A stretch of 64,000 bases of DNA from Verrucomicrobiaceae bacterium. GTDB lineage: Bacteria > Verrucomicrobiota > Verrucomicrobiia > Verrucomicrobiales > V1-33. Shown in pieces: positions 9,786-17,759 of this stretch (the stretch's first letter is position 1; every line of letters starts with the position of its first letter). The translations under genes were made by a program, and so were the position numbers. The stretch lies in contig JAIXVE010000229.1 in the NCBI GenBank assembly GCA_027483175.1, positions 1-64,000 on the forward strand. Reading direction: 5' to 3'. A model generated the notes under the pieces. It worked only from the letters and a program-made list of their open reading frames with translations, was not told the DNA's origin and searched no databases.

Positions 9786-10335
9786 GCGAGGGGTCTTCCG
9801 GGGTGCCGGAGAGGAGCCGGAAGTATGGGCCCATGGAGCGGAGGATATCGCGCCAGAGTTGGTTGGGGCGGAGCGTGCGGAGGGCGGATTCGGCGGGTGG
9901 GGCGACGACCCATGCGTGGCGTTCGATTTCGGATTCGAGCTGGCCTGCGGACCAGCCGGAGTAGCCGACGAAGGCGCGGACTTTTTCGCCGTTAGCCTGG
10001 CGGTGGAGGGCGTCTTTGACGGTGAGGTGGGTGGTGGCGGAGAGTTCTTTGGTCATGCGGTCCCATGCGAAGGCGACGAAGGTGAGGTGTTCCTGGCTGA
10101 CGGGGCCGCCGAGGTAGACGGGAAGAGCGGCGAGGGGGGCGAATTCCTTGGCGGAGAGGAGATCGCCGACTTTGGTGCCGAGGGGGCGGTTCATGATGTA
10201 GCCGTGAGCGCCTTCGTCTTTGCGGTGTTCGGTGATGACGAGGACGGAGCGGTCGAAGTGGCCGTCGTGGAGGGAAGGATCGGCGAGGAGGACGGACCCG
10301 TGGAGAGAGGTCCATGGCTGGTCGGGAGCGTTCAT
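9778..10335 (-). CDS. YqgE/AlgH family protein
   Basis: GSVLLADPSLHDGHFDRSVLVITEH, GYIMNRPLG, YLGGPV, FVGYSGWSAGQLESEI. Confidence 0.9.
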   Translation of the reverse strand: MNAPDQPWTSLHGSVLLADPSLHDGHFDRSVLVITEHRKDEGAHGYIMNRPLGTKVGDLLSAKEFAPLAALPVYLGGPVSQEHLTFVAFAWDRMTKELSATTHLTVKDALHRQANGEKVRAFVGYSGWSAGQLESEIERHAWVVAPPAESALRTLRPNQLWRDILRSMGPYFRLLSGTPEDPSLN

Positions 10336-10404
10336 GGGGAGGAGGGGAATTTAAGCACAGTTCGGGCTTTTCCGGGGCGTGATTTTCCTGAAACGTCTGG
10401 AGAA

Positions 10405-11442
10405 ATGAAGCGAGTTGACGAAATGCTGAGTGAGATGCGTGCTGGGGGCGGCCTTGGGGAAGCGTCGGTGGTGGCGGCGGCGGAGTTGCTGCTGGATGGC
10501 GGGGTGGGTGATGATGAGAAGGCGGAGTTGCTGACGGCGTTGTCGGAGAAGGGGGAGACGGCTGAGGAGATTGCGGGGTTTGTGAGAGTGTTTCTGGGGC
10601 ATGCGGTGCGGGTGCCGCTGGAGTTGGAGGGATTGGACCGACCGGCATTGGATGTGTGCGGGACGGGTGGGGACAAGCTGGATTTGTTCAATGTGTCGAC
10701 GGCGTCGATGTTTGTGCTGGCGGGGGGCGGGGCGGCGGTGGTGAAGCACGGGAACCGAGGGATTACGAGCAAGTCGGGGGGAGCGGACGTGCTGGAGGCG
10801 TTAGGGGTGCGGATTGATCTGGCACCGGAGCGGTTTGCGGAGAGTGTGCGGCGGCATGGAGCGGGGTTCATGCTGGCACCGCAGTATCATCCGGCGTTCA
10901 AGGCGGTGGCTGGGGTGAGACGGAGACTGGCGGCGTCGGGGGTGCGGACGGTTTTCAATGTGATCGGGCCGCTGCTGAATCCGCTGCAGCCGCCCTATCA
11001 ATTGGTGGGGGTGTATGATGGATCGCTGCCGCCGGTTTATGCTGATATTCTGGGGAGACTGGGGCGGAAGCGGGCGTGGGTGGTGCACGGTCGGACGGCG
11101 GACGGGCGTGGGATGGATGAAGTGTCGACGCTGGGGGTGACGGAGGTGGTGGCGGTGGAGGGCGGGAGGCTGACGGCGACGACCCTGGGCGGGCCGGAGC
11201 ATCCGGCGCGAGTGGAGGAACTGGTGGGCGGGGATGCGGCGCACAACGCGGCGCTGCTGGAGGGGATTCTGACGGGGAAGGATCGCGGGCCGCGTCGGGA
11301 GATTGTGGTGATGAATGCGGCGGCGGCGTTTCAGGTGGCGGGGTTGGAGACGACGTGGGAGGGCGGGCGAGCGCGGGCGGAGGAGGCGATCGACAGCGGG
11401 CGGGCGGCCGGGGTGCTGGCGGCGCTGCGGGCGTTCGAGTGA
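10405..11442 (+). CDS. trpD: Anthranilate phosphoribosyltransferase
   Basis: DVCGTGGDKLDLFNVST, VKHGNRGITSKSGGADVLEALG, NVIGPLLNP; start placed at ATG 10405. Confidence 0.93.
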   Translation: MKRVDEMLSEMRAGGGLGEASVVAAAELLLDGGVGDDEKAELLTALSEKGETAEEIAGFVRVFLGHAVRVPLELEGLDRPALDVCGTGGDKLDLFNVSTASMFVLAGGGAAVVKHGNRGITSKSGGADVLEALGVRIDLAPERFAESVRRHGAGFMLAPQYHPAFKAVAGVRRRLAASGVRTVFNVIGPLLNPLQPPYQLVGVYDGSLPPVYADILGRLGRKRAWVVHGRTADGRGMDEVSTLGVTEVVAVEGGRLTATTLGGPEHPARVEELVGGDAAHNAALLEGILTGKDRGPRREIVVMNAAAAFQVAGLETTWEGGRARAEEAIDSGRAAGVLAALRAFE

Positions 11443-11461
11443 GGGGAGGAGATCCGGAGGT

Positions 11462-12082
11462 TCAGGATCTGGAGGATGGCGGGAGGGCGCGAGCGGGGTC
11501 GCGGCCGTAGCGCCACCATGCGAGGGTGATGCCGCCGATGAAGCCCCAGAAGTGGCAGGACCATGAGATATTGGGGTCGATGCGGAGGAGCCCGAAGACT
11601 GAGCCGAGTTGGAAGAAGCCGACGACGAGGGAGATGATGGCCCAGACGGGTTTACGGGAGAACCAGCCGCGGGCGAGGAGGAAGCCGAGCATGCCGTAGA
11701 TGACGCCGCTGGCACCTTCGTGGGGGCGGCCGCCTTGACCGAAGAGCCATGCGCCGGAGCCGCTGATGATGGCGGTGGTGACGATGACTTCGGTGAAGAG
11801 CCGACGCCCGCTGGTGACGAGGACGGCACCGAGGATGCAGAACGAGATAGTGTTGGCGAGGAGGTGCCAGATGTCGGCGTGGAGGAAGGGTGCGGCGGCG
11901 ATGCCGGGGAGGCCTGCGATGCTGCGTGGCCAGATGCCGAGGTTGTCGAGACGGGCGATGGAGTTGGGGAGGAGGGCGTCGAAGACGAAGACGGCCCACA
12001 TGGCGGCGGGCCATGCGAGTGCGAACATGAGGCGAGGCTTGAGGCGGAGCCAGAGAGTGGAGGCTTGGGTGGAAAGGGACAC
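11462..12082 (-). CDS. Rhomboid family intramembrane serine protease
   Basis: FLHADIWHLLANT, EGASGVIYGMLGF (GxSG), SCHFWGFIGG. Confidence 0.85.
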   Translation of the reverse strand: MSLSTQASTLWLRLKPRLMFALAWPAAMWAVFVFDALLPNSIARLDNLGIWPRSIAGLPGIAAAPFLHADIWHLLANTISFCILGAVLVTSGRRLFTEVIVTTAIISGSGAWLFGQGGRPHEGASGVIYGMLGFLLARGWFSRKPVWAIISLVVGFFQLGSVFGLLRIDPNISWSCHFWGFIGGITLAWWRYGRDPARALPPSSRS

Positions 12083-12138
12083 GGAGTGAATGCGGGCGGG
12101 AAACTTCTGGCAAAAGCCGCAGCCTGCACTTTACGTGA

Positions 12139-13068
12139 ATGCGCGAACCATCTTGCCGCCAACTGCCTGTGAAACCGAACTGCCTTGCTTTGTTTGCCGT
12201 CCTTGCGCTGCCTGCGGGGGCGGGGATTACGATTGATACGAGTGCGGCACCGGAGCATGCGGCGTGGGCGGCGAAGGCGTTGCCGGTGGCGACCGAGTGG
12301 CTGCCGCGGTTGGCGAATCTGCTGGCGGTGCCGGGGTCAGGCGGGTTGCCGGACGTGACGGTGAAGATCACGCCGGAGTATAAGGGTGTGGCGTTTGCGT
12401 CGGGGAGCGGGATCACGATGGCGTCGGCGTGGGTGCGGGATCATCCGGAGGACAGCGTGGGGGCGTTGATTCATGAGCTGGTGCATGTGCTGCAGGGGTA
12501 TCCTGGGGGGAGCGAGCACTGGCTGACGGAGGGGATTGCGGATTACCTGAGGTTTTCGGTGTATGAGGGGAAGCCAGCGGGGTATTTTCCGAAGCCAGCG
12601 AAGGTGCAGGGGTATAGGGATGCGTATCAGGTGGCGGCTGGGTTTCTGGCGTGGCTGGAGGCCGGGGAAGCGCCGGGGGTGGTGAGGCGGCTGCATGCGG
12701 CGTTGCGGGCGAAGAAGTACGGACCGGAGTTGTTTGTGAAGGCGGCGGGGAAGCCGCTGGATGATTTGTGGCGGGAGTACACGGCGGCGTCGGTGGCGGG
12801 GAAGAAGCTGCCGGCGGGTCTGACGAAATTGAGTTACAAGCAGAATGGGGGTGGGGCGTTTGTGGCGGGGGCTGGAGGGGAATGGGTGGAGGTACAGGGC
12901 GGGAAGGAGCATGCGCGGTTCAAGGAGACGGCGCGGAGCGAGGAGGCGGTGGAGTTGTATGATGCGGCGCGGGGGATCCGGTTGAGACTGGGGGCGGACA
13001 GTGTGTCGCTGCAGCGGAACGGGTCGTGGTCGCCGCTGTATGCGGCGGAGTGGGAGGCGAAGCCGTGA
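12139..13068 (+). CDS. Plant basic secretory protein (BSP)-like putative metallopeptidase
   Basis: Signal peptide; ALIHELVHVLQGY...HWLTEGIADYLRFSVYEG (HExxH with downstream Glu). Confidence 0.75.
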   Translation: MREPSCRQLPVKPNCLALFAVLALPAGAGITIDTSAAPEHAAWAAKALPVATEWLPRLANLLAVPGSGGLPDVTVKITPEYKGVAFASGSGITMASAWVRDHPEDSVGALIHELVHVLQGYPGGSEHWLTEGIADYLRFSVYEGKPAGYFPKPAKVQGYRDAYQVAAGFLAWLEAGEAPGVVRRLHAALRAKKYGPELFVKAAGKPLDDLWREYTAASVAGKKLPAGLTKLSYKQNGGGAFVAGAGGEWVEVQGGKEHARFKETARSEEAVELYDAARGIRLRLGADSVSLQRNGSWSPLYAAEWEAKP

Positions 13069-13144
13069 GATTTCGGGTGGGGGCGGGAGCGCTGCATTGA
13101 CAGAGGGCGACTTCCACTGCTGTTGAAACCATTCACTTACTAAC

Positions 13145-14533
13145 ATGTCGCGTGCTGCCATCATCAACGTCGTCGGGCTGACGGCCCGTCATCTGAGTGA
13201 GGAGAACACGCCGCAGATCATGGCGTGGCTGAAGCACAAGCAGATTGCGCCGGTGCAGCCGGTGCTGCCTGCGGTGACGACGACGATGCAGACGACGTAT
13301 CTGACGGGACGGCGGGCGAGCGAGCACGGGATTGTGGGGAACGGGTGGTATCACCGGGAGCAGGCGGAGGTGCAGATGTGGAAGCAGAGCAACCACCTTG
13401 TGAAAGGGGAGAAGCTTTGGGATGTGCTGAAGCGCGAGCATCCGGAGTTCACGGTGGCGAAGCTGTTCTGGTGGTATAACATGTATTCGACGGCGGATTA
13501 TTCGATTACGCCGCGGCCGATGTATCCTGCGGACGGGCGGAAGTTTTTCGACATTTACACGAAGCCGGCGACGATTCGTGAGGAGATCAAGAATGACCTC
13601 GGGGAGTTTCCGTTTCCGTCGTTCTGGGGGCCGATGGCTGGGTTACCGTCGTCGGCGTGGATTGCGGAGTCGGCGAAGTGGGTGGAGGACAAGTACTGGC
13701 CGAATCTGAGCCTGGTGTATCTGCCGCATCTGGATTACAACCTGCAGCGGCTGGGGCCGGATGATCCGGCGATTGCGGAGGATCTGCGGGCGATTGATGC
13801 GGTGACGGGGGATCTGATTCAGTTTTACAAAGAGCGGGCGATTCGGGTGGTGCTGCTGAGTGAGTATGGGATTACGGCGGTGGACCGGCCGGTGCACATC
13901 AACCGGGTGCTGCGGGAGCACGGGTGGATCACGGTGCGTGAGGAGTTAGGGCTGGAGCTGCTGGATTGCGGGGCGAGCAAGGCGTTTGCGGTGGCGGACC
14001 ATCAGGTGGCGCATGTGTATGTGAATGATCCTTCGATTCTGGGAGAGGTTAGGGAAGTGCTGAGTCAGGTGCCGGGGGTGGAGTCGATCATTGACGGGAT
14101 CTGGCGGTCGAGTGCGGGATTGGACCATCAGCGGGCGGGAGATCTGGTGTGTGTGGCGGACGAGCGGAGCTGGTTTACGTATTATTACTGGGACGATGAC
14201 GCGGTGGCTCCGGATTTTGCGCGGTGTGTGGATATTCACCGGAAGCCCGGGTATGATCCTGTGGAGTTGTTTCTGGATCCCGGGTTGAAGCATCCGAAGC
14301 TGGCGGTGGGGAGCCGGTTGCTGAGGAAGAAGCTAGGGATGCGGTATCTGATGGATGTGATTCCGCTGGATGCGGGGTTGGTGAAGGGGAGTCACGGGCG
14401 GATTCCGGAGGATCGGCTGGATTGGCCGGTGCTGGCGGGGGATCTGCCGCATCTGAACGACCGGGAGTTTATTCCGGCGACGCAGGTCTATCATGAACTG
14501 CTGCGGGCGGTGCGGCGGCAGTTTTCGGAGTGA
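13145..14533 (+). CDS. Alkaline phosphatase superfamily nucleotide pyrophosphatase/phosphodiesterase
   Basis: INVVGLTARHL, TTTMQTTYLTGRRASEHGIVGNGWY, YLPHLDYNLQRLGPDD, LLSEYGI, DHQ. Confidence 0.85.
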   Translation: MSRAAIINVVGLTARHLSEENTPQIMAWLKHKQIAPVQPVLPAVTTTMQTTYLTGRRASEHGIVGNGWYHREQAEVQMWKQSNHLVKGEKLWDVLKREHPEFTVAKLFWWYNMYSTADYSITPRPMYPADGRKFFDIYTKPATIREEIKNDLGEFPFPSFWGPMAGLPSSAWIAESAKWVEDKYWPNLSLVYLPHLDYNLQRLGPDDPAIAEDLRAIDAVTGDLIQFYKERAIRVVLLSEYGITAVDRPVHINRVLREHGWITVREELGLELLDCGASKAFAVADHQVAHVYVNDPSILGEVREVLSQVPGVESIIDGIWRSSAGLDHQRAGDLVCVADERSWFTYYYWDDDAVAPDFARCVDIHRKPGYDPVELFLDPGLKHPKLAVGSRLLRKKLGMRYLMDVIPLDAGLVKGSHGRIPEDRLDWPVLAGDLPHLNDREFIPATQVYHELLRAVRRQFSE

Positions 14534-14539
14534 TGTCTG

Positions 14540-14797
14540 TCAGGGAGGCGGTGCGCCGGTGGCACCCTGGGTGGTGGCGGCGGGGATGGGGTCGGTGGAG
14601 GGATCGCTGAGACGTTCGAGGACGCGGCGGGCGCGGCCGGGGTCTGGCGAGGAGAGTTCGGCGAGGGCGGCTTTGAGGGCGAGGACGCGGAAGTCTGAGT
14701 CCTGGCCGTGGCGCTGGACGCGGTCGAGGAAGGCGGCGACATCGAGGACGCGGGCGCGGGCGTCGATGAACTGGAGGTCGACGAGAGGTGATGGCAT
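14540..14797 (-). CDS. Small conserved-looking hypothetical protein
   Basis: 85-aa ORF in the gap; non-repetitive sequence with C-ending codons. Confidence 0.45.
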   Translation of the reverse strand: MPSPLVDLQFIDARARVLDVAAFLDRVQRHGQDSDFRVLALKAALAELSSPDPGRARRVLERLSDPSTDPIPAATTQGATGAPPP

Positions 14798-14811
14798 GGT
14801 GCTGAGAGGGG

Positions 14812-15645
14812 TCAGAAGCTGCCGGGGGAGAACGTGACGGGGGGCGGGGTGGATTGGGCGACGGGGAGGTTAGGGGCTCCGCGGGGGCGATTGCCCATTT
14901 CCATGAGTTCGCTGACTTTTACGAAGCGGAAGCCCTTGGCGAGGAGACCGTCGAGGGTGCCGGGCATGGCGTCGATGCTGGAGACGTGGATGTCGTGGAC
15001 GAGGATGATGGCGCCGGGCCGGGTTTGATTGAGGATACGGCTGCGGGTGAGGGCGGCGCTTTTGGTGCGCCAGTCTTCGGGGTCGATGCTCCACTGGATG
15101 GTGGGGTAGCCGAATTCGTTCATGATCCACTGTTTCTGGCGGGCGGTGATGGCGCCGTAGGGTGGGCGGTACATGCGCGGGGCGACGCCGAGATTGACGA
15201 GGGCGGAGTGGGCGCGTTTGAGTTCAGAGCGGACGGCGTTGTCGCTGAGGCTGCTGAGTTTGGGATGGGTCCATGTGTGGTTGGCGAGTTCGTGGCCGTC
15301 GGCGATGATGCGGCGCATGATGCCTGGGTAGGTGACGGTGCGGGAGCCGACGGTGAAGAACGTGGCGCGGATGTTGCGCGCCTTGAGCATGTCGAGGAGG
15401 CGCGGGGTGTTGGAGGCGTGTGGGCCGTCATCGAAGGTCATGGCGATGAACGGGCCGTTTACGGCGACGCTGTTGTAGCTGATGCGGGTGCCTGGGGGGA
15501 GACTGCCGGAGGTGTTGTTGGGGGCCTGATTGAGGGCTGGGCGGGCGATGCCTGCGGCGGCGGAGGGGCCTTGTGGTTTGGCTTTGCGGGAGCAGGCGGG
15601 GAGGAAGGCGAGCGCGGCGGCGAGGGGGAGCAGGAGGAACTTCAT
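14812..15645 (-). CDS. Polysaccharide deacetylase (NodB homology), predicted lipoprotein
   Basis: MKFLLLPLAAALAFLPACSRK lipobox; MTFDDGPH; ELANHTWTHP; RPPYG. Confidence 0.92.
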   Translation of the reverse strand: MKFLLLPLAAALAFLPACSRKAKPQGPSAAAGIARPALNQAPNNTSGSLPPGTRISYNSVAVNGPFIAMTFDDGPHASNTPRLLDMLKARNIRATFFTVGSRTVTYPGIMRRIIADGHELANHTWTHPKLSSLSDNAVRSELKRAHSALVNLGVAPRMYRPPYGAITARQKQWIMNEFGYPTIQWSIDPEDWRTKSAALTRSRILNQTRPGAIILVHDIHVSSIDAMPGTLDGLLAKGFRFVKVSELMEMGNRPRGAPNLPVAQSTPPPVTFSPGSF

Positions 15646-15725
15646 GTGGGGGCTTGGGGCGGAGAGCCGACGCGGCGCGGGGCTTGATGGGGCCGGGGAG
15701 AGGGCGGGATGAGGAGAGGCCCTGA

Positions 15726-16427
15726 TTACTTCACGAGGCCGGCGAGGATGGCGATGGGCATGGAGATGTTGCCGAGGAAGAGGATGAGGGCGAGGCCTTT
15801 GCCGGCGCTTTCGATGAGGGCGCGGGATTTTGGGGTGGTGAGGCCGAGGGTCTGGAAGACGCTGGCGAAGCCGTGGCTGAGGTGGCTGAAGAGGAGGGCC
15901 ATGGCGATGATGTAGAAGGCGGAGGCTGGGAACCAGCTGAAGCCGTCGACGACCATGTTGTAGACGTTTTTGGAGCCGTCGGCGAGGAAGTAGCGTTTGC
16001 TGGCGGGGTTGCCGTAGCTGTTGCCGACGCAGGCGGTGTAGTGGAGAATGTGGTAGACGACGAAGGCGAGGATGGTGAGGCCGCTGATGATCATGGTGCG
16101 GCTGGCGCGGGTGGCCTTGCGTGCGGTGTCGATGGCGTACTGGCGGTTGCGTGCGGCGCGGTTGGCGCGCGTGAGCTGGATGGTGGCGACGATGTGGATG
16201 CCGGCGAGGGCGAGGAGGCCGATGCGGGCGACCCAGAGGAGGGGGCCGAGGTCGTGGAGTTTTTTGGCGTAGGCGTTGAGGGCGTCGGGGCCTGCGTAGA
16301 CGAGGAGGTTCCCGAGCATGTGGACCACAAGGAATCCGATGAGGAGGAGGCCTGAGACGGCGACGATGATCTTTTTGCCGATGGAGGACTGGTAGAAACG
16401 GACGAGCGAGGAGACGAGAGGCGGCAT
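15726..16427 (-). CDS. sdhC: Succinate dehydrogenase cytochrome b subunit
   Basis: SIGKKIIVAVSGLLLIGFLVVHMLGNLLVY, HILHYT, FSHLSHGFASVFQTLG. Confidence 0.88.
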   Translation of the reverse strand: MPPLVSSLVRFYQSSIGKKIIVAVSGLLLIGFLVVHMLGNLLVYAGPDALNAYAKKLHDLGPLLWVARIGLLALAGIHIVATIQLTRANRAARNRQYAIDTARKATRASRTMIISGLTILAFVVYHILHYTACVGNSYGNPASKRYFLADGSKNVYNMVVDGFSWFPASAFYIIAMALLFSHLSHGFASVFQTLGLTTPKSRALIESAGKGLALILFLGNISMPIAILAGLVK

Positions 16428-16525
16428 AGGGTATTGGATTTATCCCGGGATACGGTTGAGGAAAGCAGAAAGATGATCCGAGCGGAGCGGTTGCGGCGGT
16501 GGCGGCGTGCGTATGATCGGGGACT

Positions 16526-17407
16526 ATGTACACTGTGCCATCCGGTTCCGAGCCGCTGTTTTACTTTCGGGGGCATCCGGTGCGGCTGCATGCGCTGCTG
16601 GTTCTGGTGCAGATTGCGGGGATGGTGGCGGGGGCGATTTTCGGGATGGGGCGGTGGTTGGAGTGGATGGCGTTTCGGGTGGAGCCGGGGAGTTGGGGGT
16701 TTCTGCTGAGGCCGTGGGCGTTTGTGACGCACGTGCTGATTCAGCCGGTGAGTCCGTGGTTTATTCTGCAGATGCTGTGGTTGTGGCAGTGGGGGAAGAT
16801 ACTGGAGGAGAATTTCGGGCGCGGGTTTCTGCTGAGGTTGTATGGCGTGCTGACGCTGGCGTTGCCTGCGGTGCTGGTGGTGCTGAGTGTGCTGCCGGGG
16901 AGTGGTGGGTATATGCTGGCGGATCCTGGGCTGGTGCATTTTCCGCTGTTTCTGGCGGTGGCGATGCTGATGCCTGATGCGCAGTGGTTGTTCGGGTGGC
17001 CGTTCAAGTACTGGGCGGCGGCGCTGTCGGCGATTTTTCTGCTGATGTATCTTGCGGAGAGGGACCTGGTGAATGCGCTGCTGGCGGTGACGGCTGGGGT
17101 GCTGACGTATGTGCTGATGCGGCGGGCGGGGATGGTGTCGCGGTTGGAGGGGATCGCGGAGACGGTGCGGGAGGTGCTGCCGGAGCGGAGGGGGAAGAGC
17201 GCGGGGAGTGCTTCGGGGAAGGGCGCGGGGAAAAGAGTGGCGAGTCCGAAGCTGGTGCCGCGTGCGGAGTTGAAGCCAGAGGCTCCGGATGTGGAGCGGG
17301 TGAATGCGTTGCTGGACAAGATTGCGGCGAGCGGCATGGGGAGCCTGAGCGACGCGGAGCGGGCGGATCTGCAGCGGGCGAGTGCGCGGCTGAAGGAGAA
17401 GCCGTGA
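16526..17407 (+). CDS. Rhomboid-like membrane protein lacking the GxSG catalytic motif, with a soluble helical C-terminal tail
   Basis: Multi-TM protein; LRPWAFVTHVLIQ and GKILEENFGRGFLLRLYGVL resemble a rhomboid fold; no GxSG; tail VERVNALLDKIAASGMGSLSDAERADLQRAS. Confidence 0.65.
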   Translation: MYTVPSGSEPLFYFRGHPVRLHALLVLVQIAGMVAGAIFGMGRWLEWMAFRVEPGSWGFLLRPWAFVTHVLIQPVSPWFILQMLWLWQWGKILEENFGRGFLLRLYGVLTLALPAVLVVLSVLPGSGGYMLADPGLVHFPLFLAVAMLMPDAQWLFGWPFKYWAAALSAIFLLMYLAERDLVNALLAVTAGVLTYVLMRRAGMVSRLEGIAETVREVLPERRGKSAGSASGKGAGKRVASPKLVPRAELKPEAPDVERVNALLDKIAASGMGSLSDAERADLQRASARLKEKP

Positions 17408-17438
17408 AGCCGTTGGGGAGGGTGGATGCGAGGAGGGA

Positions 17439-17660
17439 TCAGGAGCTAAGGCGGTCGGCTTCGTCTCGTGGGCCGGATTCGTTGGGGCGGCGGGTGATGG
17501 CGAAGAAGATGACGTAGATCCAGCTGAGGAGGCCTGCGATGATGGCGAGGGCGATCGAGCGGTTGCGTTCCCATGAGGCGACCACGGCGATGACCGAGCC
17601 GAGACCGAGCCCGGATTCGGCGACGTGCTGGACGGAGATTTCGGCGAGCGGGAGGAGCAT
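17439..17660 (-). CDS. Small hypothetical membrane protein
   Basis: 73 aa from ATG 17660; one or two hydrophobic segments. Confidence 0.5.
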   Translation of the reverse strand: MLLPLAEISVQHVAESGLGLGSVIAVVASWERNRSIALAIIAGLLSWIYVIFFAITRRPNESGPRDEADRLSS

Positions 17661-17759
17661 GGTTGGATGATGCGGAGTGCGGGGGAGCTGTCCAGGGGAA
17701 GCGCGGCGATTCCCGAGGAGCGCGGTGGCGTTTTGGGGATAGGGTGGGATGGTGTGGTT

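Noticed and set aside
9721-10404. N-terminal extension of the trpD ORF
   Set aside because: Runs antisense through yqgE/algH; canonical TrpD begins near ATG 10405.
13097-13119. TTGACA at 13097 as a promoter for the phosphodiesterase gene
   Set aside because: No acceptable -10 element at 16-18 bp spacing.
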